Source: a virus. From it: a stretch of DNA of 41,452 nt. Location of the stretch: positions 1 through 41,452 of the IMG/VR virus record IMGVR_UViG_3300020192_000025; one strand, 5' to 3'. The notes beneath the pieces were generated by a model. That model ran no database searches and had not been told where the DNA came from. It saw only the letters and a program-made list of their open reading frames with translations. Positions 19,763 to 28,907 of the stretch are shown here, piece after piece; positions within the stretch are counted from its first letter, which is position 1; every line of letters starts with the position of its first letter. The position numbers and the translations under genes were made by a program.

Positions 19763-20330
19763 CGAGCAAGGGACCTACCGACTGGCAAGCGAAGATCAAC
19801 GAACTGGTGGCAATCGTCAACCGGTGGCTGGACCTTCAAAGCGGGCCAAGCGGTACGTCAGCAAACCCGAGTTCTACACCATCATCCCCGCCGACCACAG
19901 AGCGTCGGCGAAGGATCAGGTGGCTGATTCGTCGAAGACGCAGGATGTAGACGACTGCCCCTGCGGTCCTGACTGCAAATGTCCCAGTGAGGAGATTTGC
20001 AAGAGCGGCGACTGTCAGAAGAACTACATCGTCATGTACTCCGCGAAGTGGTGCTCACAGTGCCCGCGGATGAAGCGGACGCTGGCCAAGCTCGAAGAGC
20101 AGGGCTACATCGTCTACTACGTGGACACAGACGAAAACCCCGAGAGCGCCGAGACCTACAACGTCACGAAGCTCCCCACGACCATCATCATGGATAAGGG
20201 TGAAGAGGTCACACGGTTCGAGGGCGCGGTGCCCGCGGCCAGCGTCACGGAAGGTGTCAAGAAACGAGACGAACAAGACGACGAGCCGGCTCCGGTTGAT
20301 ACCGACACCGACTACGACTTCACTGATTGA
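19671..20330 (+). CDS. Exported thioredoxin-fold protein (219 aa)
   Basis: Begins MMNRLILLLVLGVMNVLPVA with a likely cleavage after AVA (about residue 22), so it is exported in unfolded form by Sec. A linker and Cys cluster (DDCPCGPDCKCPSEEIC, residues 95-110) precede the thioredoxin domain: YSAKWCSQCPRM with Cys128 and Cys131, then IVYYVDTDENPESAETYNVT and KLPTTIIM with the cis-Pro. The acidic tail ends TDTDYDFTD. CxxC thioredoxins outside the membrane reduce or isomerise disulfides; the adjacent cysteine peptidase would be a natural client. Start at 19671 or 19674. Confidence 0.85.
   Translation: MMNRLILLLVLGVMNVLPVAVAQEVAQKPANEQGTYRLASEDQRTGGNRQPVAGPSKRAKRYVSKPEFYTIIPADHRASAKDQVADSSKTQDVDDCPCGPDCKCPSEEICKSGDCQKNYIVMYSAKWCSQCPRMKRTLAKLEEQGYIVYYVDTDENPESAETYNVTKLPTTIIMDKGEEVTRFEGAVPAASVTEGVKKRDEQDDEPAPVDTDTDYDFTD
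19714..19950 (+). CDS. Possible nested membrane-anchored frame (78 aa)
   Basis: Different frame, wholly inside the thioredoxin gene. ATG follows GGGGGTGATG. MFSLWLSLKRWLRSLLTSKG is an amphipathic or hydrophobic start, then a helix (DWQAKINELVAIVNRWLDLQ), ending with a Pro/Ser and Arg-rich tail. Nested small frames are known among spanin-type lysis genes, but this one may be chance. Confidence 0.3.
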   Translation: MFSLWLSLKRWLRSLLTSKGPTDWQAKINELVAIVNRWLDLQSGPSGTSANPSSTPSSPPTTERRRRIRWLIRRRRRM

Positions 20331-20338
20331 GGTTTGAG

Positions 20339-20644
20339 ATGTTGACCAGTTTCGCAGAAGCCATTGAGATCGTTCGTTTGCAGCTTAACGACGACGGTAA
20401 GATCGCCAAGAGTGACGACGAAGCTGTCCGCCGGGTCCTAAAGAACCCGATGCTGCAACTGCCGAGCGGCGAACGAGTCCTGGCACTCCCGCGAATCCAC
20501 TATCGGGTTCGCCGGCTGTACGCCCGCCTTGAGAAGGCCATTCTGCCTCTCACCTTTGACTGGACCACGCTCGTCGAATGGATCAAAGAGCACTGGGATG
20601 AAATCCTCCGATTCATCCTGATGGTCCTTCCATTCATCATCTAG
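20339..20644 (+). CDS. Small protein with C-terminal membrane helix (101 aa)
   Basis: ATG at 20339 after GAGG; a TTG at 20327 overlapping the preceding TGA is an alternative. Soluble N-terminal 60 residues (FAEAIEIVRLQLNDDGKIAK) and a C-terminal helix (WDEILRFILMVLPFII), i.e. a tail-anchored topology. Function unknown. Confidence 0.7.
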   Translation: MLTSFAEAIEIVRLQLNDDGKIAKSDDEAVRRVLKNPMLQLPSGERVLALPRIHYRVRRLYARLEKAILPLTFDWTTLVEWIKEHWDEILRFILMVLPFII

Positions 20645-20646
20645 CG

Positions 20647-20967
20647 ATGCGTCGTCGCAAACGGTGCCGAGGCTGCACTGATGACAAGCCTCCCACGCCG
20701 ACGCCCGTCAAGGACGCGACCGTCAAGGTCTACAACAAATACTCCGGCCGCAAGCTCGATGAAGCACTCCTCACCCGTAGTGGAGAGTCCGCCGCACTGT
20801 GGAACCACATCCTGTTTGGGACTGGTACGTGCGTCGGGATGATCGAAGGCTACACACGGCTCGGACTCCCCGGCAACCCGGCCCCTCAGCTTCGCGACTT
20901 GATTGCGAGGTTGGAAGGGGTCGCTGCGTTATACGAAAGCAAACATGAAGATTCAGTTTCCCCATAG
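20647..20967 (+). CDS. Unknown protein (106 aa)
   Basis: Two bases after the previous stop, no clear ribosome site. N-terminus basic with CRGC (MRRRKRCRGCTDDKPPTPTP), then an alpha/beta domain (YSGRKLDEALLTRSGESAAL) and a helical end (QLRDLIARLEGVAALYES). Overlaps the next gene by 23 bases. Function unknown. Confidence 0.65.
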   Translation: MRRRKRCRGCTDDKPPTPTPVKDATVKVYNKYSGRKLDEALLTRSGESAALWNHILFGTGTCVGMIEGYTRLGLPGNPAPQLRDLIARLEGVAALYESKHEDSVSP

Positions 20968-21319
20968 TCAGTGGCCCATCACCCGCCTCGTAATCACCGG
21001 CCCCGGTGTTGAACTCAAAGCGAATGCTGAACACAGCGTCCCGAGCTTCGAGTTCGATCTGCCGGGAGGTGTCGATGAGAGCGAACTCAGCATCGTTGCC
21101 CAGCACATCAGTTCTGGCGGCCAAGTTGTCGGCGAGTCGCTGGTACAGGTGGCCGTCGAGAAGAAGATCGAAGACGCCCTCGAACAGGTCCCGGCCGACG
21201 TGGACATGGACGCTGTCGTCGAGCACCTGGAATCGGGTGAAACGATCGAGTTGACCAGCAACGACGAAGACGAACTCGACGAAGACTTCGACGACGAAGA
21301 CCTCGAAGACGCCGAGTAA
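20945..21319 (+). CDS. Unknown acidic-tailed protein (124 aa)
   Basis: ATG at 20945 within the previous gene. Beta-rich N-terminal half (MKIQFPHSQWPITRLVITGP), helical centre, and a strongly acidic tail (NDEDELDEDFDDEDLEDAE). Last gene before the packaging cluster. An acidic tail at this position could bind a packaging component, but no family is recognised. Confidence 0.65.
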   Translation: MKIQFPHSQWPITRLVITGPGVELKANAEHSVPSFEFDLPGGVDESELSIVAQHISSGGQVVGESLVQVAVEKKIEDALEQVPADVDMDAVVEHLESGETIELTSNDEDELDEDFDDEDLEDAE

Positions 21320-21326
21320 CAAGTCA

Positions 21327-21432
21327 AGAGACCACCCGGGGAGAACGCCTACGCCAACTCTTTGAGCCACCCTAAGCGAACCCGGCCTGCTGGTCTCTCC
21401 TACAACGCCCACTCAGCGGCTTCATAGCTGAG
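21327..21432 (+). ncRNA. Structured leader before the terminase gene
   Basis: AGAGACCA (21327-21334) pairs with TGGTCTCT (21391-21398), with inner CGGG/CCCG support. Then CTCAGC-GGCTTCATA-GCTGAG (21412-21432) repeats the hairpin at 17555-17575 with the same 9-base loop type GGCTTYRTA and one compensatory G-C to A-T change. The 129-bp gap lacks a coding frame. Confidence 0.5.
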
Positions 21433-21448
21433 GGTAAGAGAGCGCCGA

Positions 21449-23119
21449 ATGAACCCGCTAGCAAAGGAGATGCAACGGTCTATCGCCGAAGGCTTGATGG
21501 GTCGAACGCTCGCAGGTAGTTGCTCCCGCTGGGCGACCAAGCGGCGCGTGATGGGTGGTGACTTTCCCGGACCTTACTCCTGGAAGTACCACCCGTGGTG
21601 CAAAGAGCTTCACGACACGCAAGCGCCTGAAAACTACGCGATGAAGGGTGCCCAGCTTGGCGTCACGGAAGTGGCGATCAACCGGGCCTTCTACACGATC
21701 GACCAGTTGAAGAGGGATGTGCTCTACGTCCTCCCGACCGCTCAAACAGCGTCGGACTTCTCGAAGGGTCGATTCACCGTTGCGTTGAAGCACAGCGAAT
21801 ACTTGGCCAGTATCTTCACGGACACCAACACGGTGAACATGAAGCAGGCCGGTACCTGCAACTTGTACATCCGCGGCTCACGAGGTGAAAGTAACCTCGT
21901 GTCGTTGCCGATCTCCGAGTTGATCCTGGACGAATTGGACAGGATGGCTCAGAAGGAGATCGCGGAAGCGAAGGAGCGCGTCACCGGTCAGAAGAAGCAT
22001 CACATCTGGGGGTTATCGACGCCAACGATTCCGAACTACGGAATCCACAAGCTCTATAACCAAGGTACGCAGGAGCACTACACGTTTAAGTGCCCGCACT
22101 GCTCGCGTCACACCGAGCTTATCTACCCGGAATGCTTAGAGATCGTCGGCGACTCGGTACATGACATCAGGTGCAAAGAGTCCTTCCTAAAGTGTAAGGA
22201 ATGCAAGCATCGCCTGGAGCACGAGCTAAAGCCTGACTGGCTAGCTGACGGTTCTTGGCACAGCATGGCCCCGAACGCAAACCCGGACAAACGAACCTTT
22301 CATATCAGCCAGATGTACTCCTTCACGGTGACACCTGGCGACCTCGCGGTTGCTTACTTCGCCGGCCTCGGCGACGAAGCGATGGCGAAAGAGTTCCACA
22401 ACTCAAAGCTCGGCCTCCCGTTCATCGGTGAAGGTGCCCAAGTCACTGACGACCTGATCGAACAGGCCATCGGTCGCTACACGATGAATGACGAACGTCC
22501 ACGAATTGGTGGCGAGCGACTCATCACGATGGGTATCGACCAAGGACAGATCGTCTCGCACTGGGTTGTCTGTGAGTGGTTCGTTGACCAGATGTCCTCG
22601 GACATCAACATCGCCGCGAAGTGCAAGGTTCTTGCACACGGCAAATTCATGGGTGAGGACTGGCACGTTGCCGAGGACCTCATGGCTGAATGGCAGGTCT
22701 TAGCGTGTGTTGTTGACGCTGATCCTCAGATCGCTGAGGCACGTCGCTTCGCTAAGAAGTTCCCACGCTACGTCACACTGTGCCGCTACCGCAGAGGCAA
22801 AGTCGCTCGCGAGATTTCCATCGCGGACGACGAGTCCGGCGTGGAGATGGCGACAGTAGACCGAACCAACTGGCTAACCACATCGCTCGGACGGTTCCGC
22901 AACAAGCGGATCATGCTTCCCGCGGACGTGTCGGTTGAGTATCGGGAAATGATGAAGGCCCTAGTTCGCACCTACGTCAAAGACGAGGACGGGAACTACA
23001 TGGCCACGTTTGTTGAAACCGCACCTGACCACTACGCACACGCCTTCAACTATGCCGAGATCGCCCTGCCGTTGGCAGCTTCGATCACGACAGGGAAGGA
23101 CGTTAGTAAGTTCTTGTAA
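21449..23119 (+). CDS. Terminase large subunit, GpA family (556 aa)
   Basis: The packaging motor and nuclease that cuts and pumps DNA into proheads. The ATPase region has KGAQLGVTE (residues 66-74), a deviant P-loop with the Lys first, as in lambda GpA, and the Walker B ELILDELDRM with Asp161-Glu162. A zinc insert follows (CPHCSRH and CKECKHRLEH). The C-terminal nuclease part has MGIDQGQIVSHW, VVDADPQI and a terminal His-rich DHYAHAFNYAEIA. Length is normal to slightly short for GpA. Ribosome site weak at the chosen ATG; an internal ATG at 21470 follows AAAGGAG too closely. Confidence 0.93.
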   Translation: MNPLAKEMQRSIAEGLMGRTLAGSCSRWATKRRVMGGDFPGPYSWKYHPWCKELHDTQAPENYAMKGAQLGVTEVAINRAFYTIDQLKRDVLYVLPTAQTASDFSKGRFTVALKHSEYLASIFTDTNTVNMKQAGTCNLYIRGSRGESNLVSLPISELILDELDRMAQKEIAEAKERVTGQKKHHIWGLSTPTIPNYGIHKLYNQGTQEHYTFKCPHCSRHTELIYPECLEIVGDSVHDIRCKESFLKCKECKHRLEHELKPDWLADGSWHSMAPNANPDKRTFHISQMYSFTVTPGDLAVAYFAGLGDEAMAKEFHNSKLGLPFIGEGAQVTDDLIEQAIGRYTMNDERPRIGGERLITMGIDQGQIVSHWVVCEWFVDQMSSDINIAAKCKVLAHGKFMGEDWHVAEDLMAEWQVLACVVDADPQIAEARRFAKKFPRYVTLCRYRRGKVAREISIADDESGVEMATVDRTNWLTTSLGRFRNKRIMLPADVSVEYREMMKALVRTYVKDEDGNYMATFVETAPDHYAHAFNYAEIALPLAASITTGKDVSKFL

Positions 23120-23136
23120 CGAATGGAGAGGGAGAT

Positions 23137-24930
23137 ATGGCTGACGGATTGCCCAAGCTTGTTGATAGTCGGCACCCCTACTTCTTCGAGAATTGCGGCG
23201 ACTGGCATAAGTGGCGCACGTGCTACTCAGGTGGGGACCGCTTCAAGGACAACTACCTAGTCCAGTTCAGTAATCGCGAAGACGCGGATGACTTCCGCGA
23301 CCGCAAGTTCTTCACTCCGACCACGGTCTTCGCGAAGTCCGCGGTCAACAAGATTCGCAACTCCATCTTCCAACGGTTGGGTGACGTAACACGACAGGGT
23401 GGTAGCTCTGATTACCATCGAGCTATCGCGGGTGAGAAGCAAGGCGTGGACCGACGTGGTGCCACGATGAACTTCTTCCTGGGTAATAAGGTCTTGACGG
23501 AATTGTTGGTGATGGGTCGTGTCGGCGTCTACGTCGATATGCCCGAAATCCAACAGACCTCGACGATCGCCAGTGCTAAGGACTTAGCTCCTTACCTGTA
23601 CAGCTACCCTGTCGAGAACATCCTCAACTACACCTGCACGAAGCCTGAAGCTCCTAGCGAGTTCCAATCCATCCTGCTGAAGGACTCAATCCTGAGGCAC
23701 GATGCGATCAGCTTCATGCCGGTTGCCTACAACGACCGCTATCGGTACGTCTGGATCAGCCAGGACACCGGACTCGTGAACATCCAGTTCTACGACTCCA
23801 ACGGTGAACCTGTTGATCGCGACGGTAACCCCGGCGGTCCAATCGAGTTGGGCCTGACTCGCATCCCGTTCGTCCTGATGGACATCGGTGACAGCCTGTT
23901 GAAGGACATCTGCGATCACCAGATCGCTCTGCTCAACCTCGAATCCAGCAACGTCAACTACGCCTTGAAGGCCAACTTCCCGTTCTACACCGAGCAGCGT
24001 GACATGCGTGCTGTCGGTGGACACTTGAAGAAAGTCAACACGGACGGCACTGCCACCACGGGTGGACAGGGCAACACGGACGAGAAGGTCAGCGTTGGTG
24101 TGACCCAAGGTCGTTACTACGACAAGGACACCGAACGCCCCAGCTTCATTGCACCTCCAGCCGAGCCTCTTGAGGCCACGATGAAGTTGCAGGACAAGCT
24201 GGAGAGCGACATCAACAAGATCGTCAACCTCGCAGTCACAAGCATGGGCGGCCGAGTGTCGGCTGAGTCCAAGAAGATGGACAACCAGGGCTTAGAAGCC
24301 GGGTTGTCGTTCATCGGGCTGGTCCTCGAAGGTGGTGAGCGACTCATCGCTGACTACTGGAGCAGCTACGAAGAGAAGGTCGAGTCGAAACGCAAGACCG
24401 CCACGATCAAGTACCCGGATCGCTACAGCCTCAAGACCGACCTCGATCGAATCGAGGAGGCCGAGAAGTTGTCCGAACTGATGTACAAGGTTCCCAGCCC
24501 TCTCGCCAAGCGTGAGATCGCGAAGAACATCGTGAACGCTCTGTTCGGCGGCAAGGTCAGTGTCACCCAACTGGAAGCAATCCAGAAGGAGATCGACACG
24601 ACGCCTTACACGACCAGCGACCCGAAGACGATCATCGACGCGAAAGACGCCGGCCTTGTCGGCGAGAAGACAGCTTCGATGGCCCTCGGCTTCAATGAGG
24701 ACGAGTACCTCACGGCACGGAAGGATCACATCCGCCGCGCCACAGAGATCGCCAAGGTTCAAGGCATCGCCAAAGGCGGTGACGATCCGGGTGCCCGCGG
24801 AGTGTCTGACTTGTCGTCCAACCCGAAAGCCGGGAAGGACGAGAAGGAAGCAAGCCGTAACACGGACTTGAACACAACCACCAAGAAGCCGGTTCGAGGC
24901 GCAGGCCAAGAAACCGCTGAAGAGGAATAG
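23137..24930 (+). CDS. Portal protein (597 aa)
   Basis: Forms the 12-subunit ring through which DNA enters the head. Identified from size, position directly after the terminase, and portal-like composition: an N-terminal start (PYFFENCGDWHKWRTCYSGG), a stem-like helical region (MKLQDKLESDINKIVNLAVT) and a helical charged C-terminus ending KPVRGAGQETAEEE. It resembles DUF4055-type portals. ATG follows GGGAG. No unusual features. Confidence 0.85.
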   Translation: MADGLPKLVDSRHPYFFENCGDWHKWRTCYSGGDRFKDNYLVQFSNREDADDFRDRKFFTPTTVFAKSAVNKIRNSIFQRLGDVTRQGGSSDYHRAIAGEKQGVDRRGATMNFFLGNKVLTELLVMGRVGVYVDMPEIQQTSTIASAKDLAPYLYSYPVENILNYTCTKPEAPSEFQSILLKDSILRHDAISFMPVAYNDRYRYVWISQDTGLVNIQFYDSNGEPVDRDGNPGGPIELGLTRIPFVLMDIGDSLLKDICDHQIALLNLESSNVNYALKANFPFYTEQRDMRAVGGHLKKVNTDGTATTGGQGNTDEKVSVGVTQGRYYDKDTERPSFIAPPAEPLEATMKLQDKLESDINKIVNLAVTSMGGRVSAESKKMDNQGLEAGLSFIGLVLEGGERLIADYWSSYEEKVESKRKTATIKYPDRYSLKTDLDRIEEAEKLSELMYKVPSPLAKREIAKNIVNALFGGKVSVTQLEAIQKEIDTTPYTTSDPKTIIDAKDAGLVGEKTASMALGFNEDEYLTARKDHIRRATEIAKVQGIAKGGDDPGARGVSDLSSNPKAGKDEKEASRNTDLNTTTKKPVRGAGQETAEEE

Positions 24931-24933
24931 TCG

Positions 24934-25230
24934 ATGGACATTGAACAGATCACAGTACCGGAGTTTTTCTTCGGGCACGGAACTGTCGGCACGACTCGTG
25001 AGCAGATCACGACCGCCGCGCACGTCGCTAGGAAGTACGTGAAAGTCAAAGCCGATCTGGGCAATGGCGACAACGTCTTCGTCGGCGGCGTCGGTGTCGC
25101 CAACACGGGCGACACGCAGGGCTACACGCTCGACGCCGGTGAAGAAGTTGAAATCCCGGTGGACCGTGCCAACAAGGTATGGGTCATCGGAGGTGACGCC
25201 GATCAAGGTTACTCCTGGCTCGTTATCTAA
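24934..25230 (+). CDS. Small head beta-barrel protein, copy 1 (98 aa)
   Basis: ATG preceded by GAGGAA. All-beta: VFVGGVGVANTGDTQGYTLD, then EVEIPVDRANKVWVIGGDAD. Paralogous to the next gene (VGGVGV / VGGAGV; IPVDRANKVWVI / [12 protein letters not shown]). Likely a head decoration or fibre-base protein, from position and fold only. Confidence 0.7.
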   Translation: MDIEQITVPEFFFGHGTVGTTREQITTAAHVARKYVKVKADLGNGDNVFVGGVGVANTGDTQGYTLDAGEEVEIPVDRANKVWVIGGDADQGYSWLVI

Positions 25231-25240
25231 GGAGTAACTG

Positions 25241-25561
25241 ATGGATGTCACGAAAGAGTCCGTTGAGGAATTCTACAACGGGCACGCGACGGTCGGACTG
25301 ACCAGAGTAAAACTGACTGGCACTCTAAGCTTCCCGCTAAACAAGGGAATCTTACTTCGCTGTCCTGGTGGGACTGACCCCAACCCTAACTCCGATCCCA
25401 TCTGGGTCGGTGGGGCTGGTGTAACTGCTGACAGCGCCGCCGGCTCTGGTGGTATGCCAATGATCCCGGGTGATGTGCTTTTCATCCCCATCGACCGGTC
25501 AGACAAGCTGTGGGTTATTTCCACGGACACTGACCAAGACATTGCTTGGATGGGAATCTAA
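25241..25561 (+). CDS. Small head beta-barrel protein, copy 2 (106 aa)
   Basis: ATG preceded by AAGGAG. Paralogue of the gene upstream, with a loop insertion ([18 protein letters not shown]). Shares FxNGHATVG / FFGHGTVG at the N-terminus and the [10 protein letters not shown] / VWVIGGDADQ end. The pair arose by tandem duplication. Confidence 0.7.
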   Translation: MDVTKESVEEFYNGHATVGLTRVKLTGTLSFPLNKGILLRCPGGTDPNPNSDPIWVGGAGVTADSAAGSGGMPMIPGDVLFIPIDRSDKLWVISTDTDQDIAWMGI

Positions 25562-25563
25562 CT

Positions 25564-28098
25564 ATGGGCGGTATCTTCTTCGCACGCAGCGGCGGCCCGA
25601 CAGGTCCGCAAGGCCCTCCCGGGGACGTTGGTCCTCCGGGTAGCGGCGTAATCAACTGGCTAGGCTTGTGGGATGAAGAGACCGAGTATGTTGCAAACGA
25701 TGCCGTCAACTTAGACGGATCAAGTTTCATCTGCATACTAACCCATACCAACCAGCAGCCGCCGAACGCGACCTACTGGGATGTGCTCTCAAGCAAGGGC
25801 GATACCGGCAGCACCGGTAGCACGGGAGCCACAGGTCCCGCTGGCCCGGCGGGTCCGCAAGGGAACCAAGGCCCGGCAGGTCCGCAAGGTACGCAAGGAG
25901 CCACGGGTTCGACAGGATCGCAAGGTCCGGTCGGCAACACGGGGTCCACGGGTCCCACTGGTCCGACGGGTCCCATTGGTCTCGTCTGGCGCAACGCTTG
26001 GAACAGCGGCACGGCCTACGTGGCGAATGACGGTGTCGTCTCTGACGGCTCCTCATACATCTGCATCCTGGGCCACACCAATCATCAACCGCCGAACGCA
26101 ACCTACTGGACTCTGTTGGCGGCCGAGGGCGAACAAGGCCCAACCGGCTCACAAGGTCCACAAGGCGAGCAAGGCGATGCCGGCCCCGAAGGTCCTGAAG
26201 GACCTGAAGGCCCTACCGGCGGTACGGGCAGCACGGGACCCACGGGTCCCGCTGGCTTGAACTGGTTAGGGACCTGGAACAGCGGCACGGCTTACGTCGT
26301 TGACGACGCCGTGGTCCGCAGCGGTACGTCCTACGTCTGCATTCTCAATCACACCAATCATCAACCGCCGAACGCAACCTACTGGGATGTGCTCGCGGCG
26401 AAGGGTGACACTGGATCGACAGGCGCGACAGGTGACACGGGCGACCAAGGTCCTCCGGGCACCGGTATCGTTTGGGAAGGTGCTTGGGATAACGGAACCG
26501 CATACACCGAGAACGACGCCGTCTTCCACGAAGGCTCGTCTTACGTCTGCGTCTCCGATCACACCAATCAAGAGCCGCCGAATATCACTTACTGGGAACT
26601 CTTCGCACAGAAGGGTGACACCGGTGAACAAGGTATCCAAGGTGAACAAGGTGAGCAGGGAGAACAAGGCGAGCAAGGTGAGCAGGGTGACACCGGCGCG
26701 ACAGGCTCCACTGGTTCGACCGGTGCCACAGGCCCGGGTTACTTCACAACGAGCACGACCAGCTTAGCCATCGGCACGGGGACGAAAGTCTTCACTGTAC
26801 AGACGGGGCTAGCTTGGAGCATCGGTGCTCGCGCAAGGGCAACCTCCGCGGGATCGCCGAGCAACTGGATGGAAGGCGTCGTGTCGAGCTACTCCGGTAG
26901 CACGCTCACGATCGAGATGGATCGAACCCTTGGGGCCGGCACATTCGCTGACTGGAACATCCATGTCGCTGGCCAACCTGGTGACACCGGCTCCACTGGT
27001 GCCACGGGCGACGAAGGCCCGCAAGGCGACCCTGGTGATCCTGGTGATCCTGGCGACGACGGAGACGATGGTCTCGACGCCATGTCGGAGCCGAACTGCC
27101 GCTTGTCGCTCGCGACTGGTGATCCACTCGGCAGCGGCACAGCACAGAGCACATTGTATTTGGTCCCCTTCAAGGGTAACCGAATTTCGTTGTACGACGG
27201 TGCAAACTGGGTAACACATTTCCTCACGAGTCAGTTGTCTCTGGCGGTACCTTCGACAATCTTCCAGTTGTTCGACATCTTTGTCTACGACAACGGTGGC
27301 ACACTAACGCTTGAGACACAGAACTGGAGTCTAACGTCCGGGGCAATCAGTGCGGCGACGAACGCTTCACCGATTGTCATCACAGCGATCACGACCGGTC
27401 TCAGCAATGGTGACTTGGTCGGCATCGCGGGTGTGACTGGTAACACTGCGGCGAACGGAATCTGGCAGGTCACTGGTCTGTCAGGCGGCAACTTCAGTCT
27501 GCTCGGCTCGACCGGTAACGGTGCCTACGCCGGTAACGGTGTTTGGTACAAGTTGAACGGTAACACTAACTCGGGTCTCACAACCCAAGATGGTGTGATC
27601 GTGAAAACCGGCTCAACAGGTAAGCGATACTTAGGCGTCGGCATGACGATCGGGACTTCCGGTCAATGCACGTCAAGCCTCGCACGCTCGTGGCTGGCGA
27701 ATTTGTACAACCCGATCCGTCACGTGATGACGTATTTCGATACGACAAGTCACACCTACGCTTCGAGTACGACTCGGCCTTGGGCAAACTTAGGTGCTGC
27801 CCATCTGACGCATCTCGTACCGAGAGGAATGATGGTCGTCCAGAACGGTATTATCGCACCCCTCTTCACAGGAGATGGTAGCTCCATCCCCACAGTGGGT
27901 ATGGGCAACGGCAATATCAACGCGATGAACATGTACGTGGCGGCAACCGCCTCCAGCGGTTCACAGCGTTTTGCCGCGACGGGTGTGACGGAAGTCAGCA
28001 ACGAAGGTTTCAACTACTACGGCATCTGCGAAGAACGGCAAGGCTCCGGCACTGCCAACTTCACACAGGTTGTCGCACAGTTAGATGTGGTGAGGTAA
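25564..28098 (+). CDS. Fibre protein with collagen-like and CBM5/12-like repeats (844 aa)
   Basis: Likely a host-recognition or head fibre. G-X-Y collagen-like tracts ([10 protein letters not shown] type) alternate with four copies of a roughly 50-residue module: [60 protein letters not shown] and [20 protein letters not shown], each ending in HTNxxPPNxTYW. The module matches the aromatic pattern of carbohydrate-binding family 5/12. A long Glu-rich GEQGEQ tract follows, then [10 protein letters not shown]. The C-terminal 350 residues form a unique beta-rich head domain ([20 protein letters not shown]). Triple-helix rods with sugar-binding modules would suit attachment. The chosen ATG follows the previous stop by two bases. 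Confidence 0.88.
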   Translation: MGGIFFARSGGPTGPQGPPGDVGPPGSGVINWLGLWDEETEYVANDAVNLDGSSFICILTHTNQQPPNATYWDVLSSKGDTGSTGSTGATGPAGPAGPQGNQGPAGPQGTQGATGSTGSQGPVGNTGSTGPTGPTGPIGLVWRNAWNSGTAYVANDGVVSDGSSYICILGHTNHQPPNATYWTLLAAEGEQGPTGSQGPQGEQGDAGPEGPEGPEGPTGGTGSTGPTGPAGLNWLGTWNSGTAYVVDDAVVRSGTSYVCILNHTNHQPPNATYWDVLAAKGDTGSTGATGDTGDQGPPGTGIVWEGAWDNGTAYTENDAVFHEGSSYVCVSDHTNQEPPNITYWELFAQKGDTGEQGIQGEQGEQGEQGEQGEQGDTGATGSTGSTGATGPGYFTTSTTSLAIGTGTKVFTVQTGLAWSIGARARATSAGSPSNWMEGVVSSYSGSTLTIEMDRTLGAGTFADWNIHVAGQPGDTGSTGATGDEGPQGDPGDPGDPGDDGDDGLDAMSEPNCRLSLATGDPLGSGTAQSTLYLVPFKGNRISLYDGANWVTHFLTSQLSLAVPSTIFQLFDIFVYDNGGTLTLETQNWSLTSGAISAATNASPIVITAITTGLSNGDLVGIAGVTGNTAANGIWQVTGLSGGNFSLLGSTGNGAYAGNGVWYKLNGNTNSGLTTQDGVIVKTGSTGKRYLGVGMTIGTSGQCTSSLARSWLANLYNPIRHVMTYFDTTSHTYASSTTRPWANLGAAHLTHLVPRGMMVVQNGIIAPLFTGDGSSIPTVGMGNGNINAMNMYVAATASSGSQRFAATGVTEVSNEGFNYYGICEERQGSGTANFTQVVAQLDVVR

Positions 28099-28442
28099 TG
28101 ATGGACATCTTCGTTGCACACCACAAGTTGGACGCCTTGGGCATTCCCGTCCTTGGCGTCTACGCCGACGGGCGCATCGACTTCGCACCTGAAGCAACGG
28201 CTCAACAAAAGGATGAGGCGACAAACCTCCTCCGTGAGTTGATCGACGCCAAGCCGATGGAACGAAAGACGACCACGGAAGTCAGTGTGGAAATCGCGTT
28301 ACTAACCCGCGAGGATCGTGACTCTTTAATCAACTTGATGCTGGCCCAGTTTCTCGTCGATCAACCTCACCTTGCTGAGAAGCTACAGCTTCCGGTGAAA
28401 TCAGAGAAGGAAGCGGCGATCGCCATCGAAGTGAAGAAGTAG
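28098..28442 (+). CDS. Unknown protein after the fibre gene (114 aa)
   Basis: Double ATG (28098, 28101) in a TAATG overlap with GAGG upstream. Begins [20 protein letters not shown]; alpha/beta with a helical charged C-terminal half (REDRDSLINLMLAQFLVDQP) ending EVKK. A fibre chaperone is possible by position only. Function unknown. Confidence 0.65.
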   Translation: MMDIFVAHHKLDALGIPVLGVYADGRIDFAPEATAQQKDEATNLLRELIDAKPMERKTTTEVSVEIALLTREDRDSLINLMLAQFLVDQPHLAEKLQLPVKSEKEAAIAIEVKK

Positions 28443-28449
28443 GTTCCCT

Positions 28450-28896
28450 ATGACTCACTTCCTGGATGGCGACGACTGGGACACGATAGTCAAAGACCTC
28501 GTGCAGCCGATACGGCGGCTTGAGGTTGACCGTGCTGAAGCGATTGACGCTTTCTATGGCACGGCCGTACAGACGATCGGCAGGGGGCAGCCGGTCCGAT
28601 TGCTCAGCGGAGGATTAGCACTCGCGTCATCTGACCTCGGTCAGGTATGCGGGATCGCTTTGAACGACGCGCCCCTCGGCAGCCGTTGTGACTACGTGAC
28701 GAGAGGCTCAGTCCTCTTGGAAGGTTGGCACAACGCAGTGGGCACTCCCAGACTAACGTCTGGAGCCTACTACTTTCTCAACGGCGTCGGGAGCTTTTCC
28801 TACACGCCGCCGCAAACAGGTTACTTGATCTCGCTGGGGTACGCCCACAGTCCACTGATACTGGACTTGAACATCGGGATCAAGATCAAGCTTTAA
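28450..28896 (+). CDS. Beta-rich head or fibre-associated protein, copy 1 (148 aa)
   Basis: Product (MTHFLDGDDWDTIVKDLVQP...) has GRGQPVRLLSGGLALASSDL and a GAYYFLNGVGSFSYTP-PQTGYLI segment, ending LNIGIKIKL. The order of elements (value, trimmed hairpin, YFLxxGxG, PIGxA, IGxxIKL) is shared with the next product (YFLSAGTAGM... IGEARSATEFEISIGTRIKL). This pattern recalls phage head-fibre or decoration proteins. Confidence 0.65.
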   Translation: MTHFLDGDDWDTIVKDLVQPIRRLEVDRAEAIDAFYGTAVQTIGRGQPVRLLSGGLALASSDLGQVCGIALNDAPLGSRCDYVTRGSVLLEGWHNAVGTPRLTSGAYYFLNGVGSFSYTPPQTGYLISLGYAHSPLILDLNIGIKIKL

Positions 28897-28907
28897 GGAA
28901 ACTTCGC

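Noticed and set aside
21420-21448. tRNA-like TAGCTGAGGGTAAGAGAGC resembling a D arm
   Set aside because: No T-arm consensus or acceptor partner follows; the segment is better explained by the conserved hairpin at 21412-21432.
24292-25251. 319-residue minus-strand frame
   Set aside because: Antisense to the portal gene and the first head beta-barrel gene; composition matches reverse reading of those genes.
25600-27060. Long antisense frames rich in Pro and Gly (e.g. 25773-26012)
   Set aside because: They are the reverse reading of the collagen-like repeat DNA.
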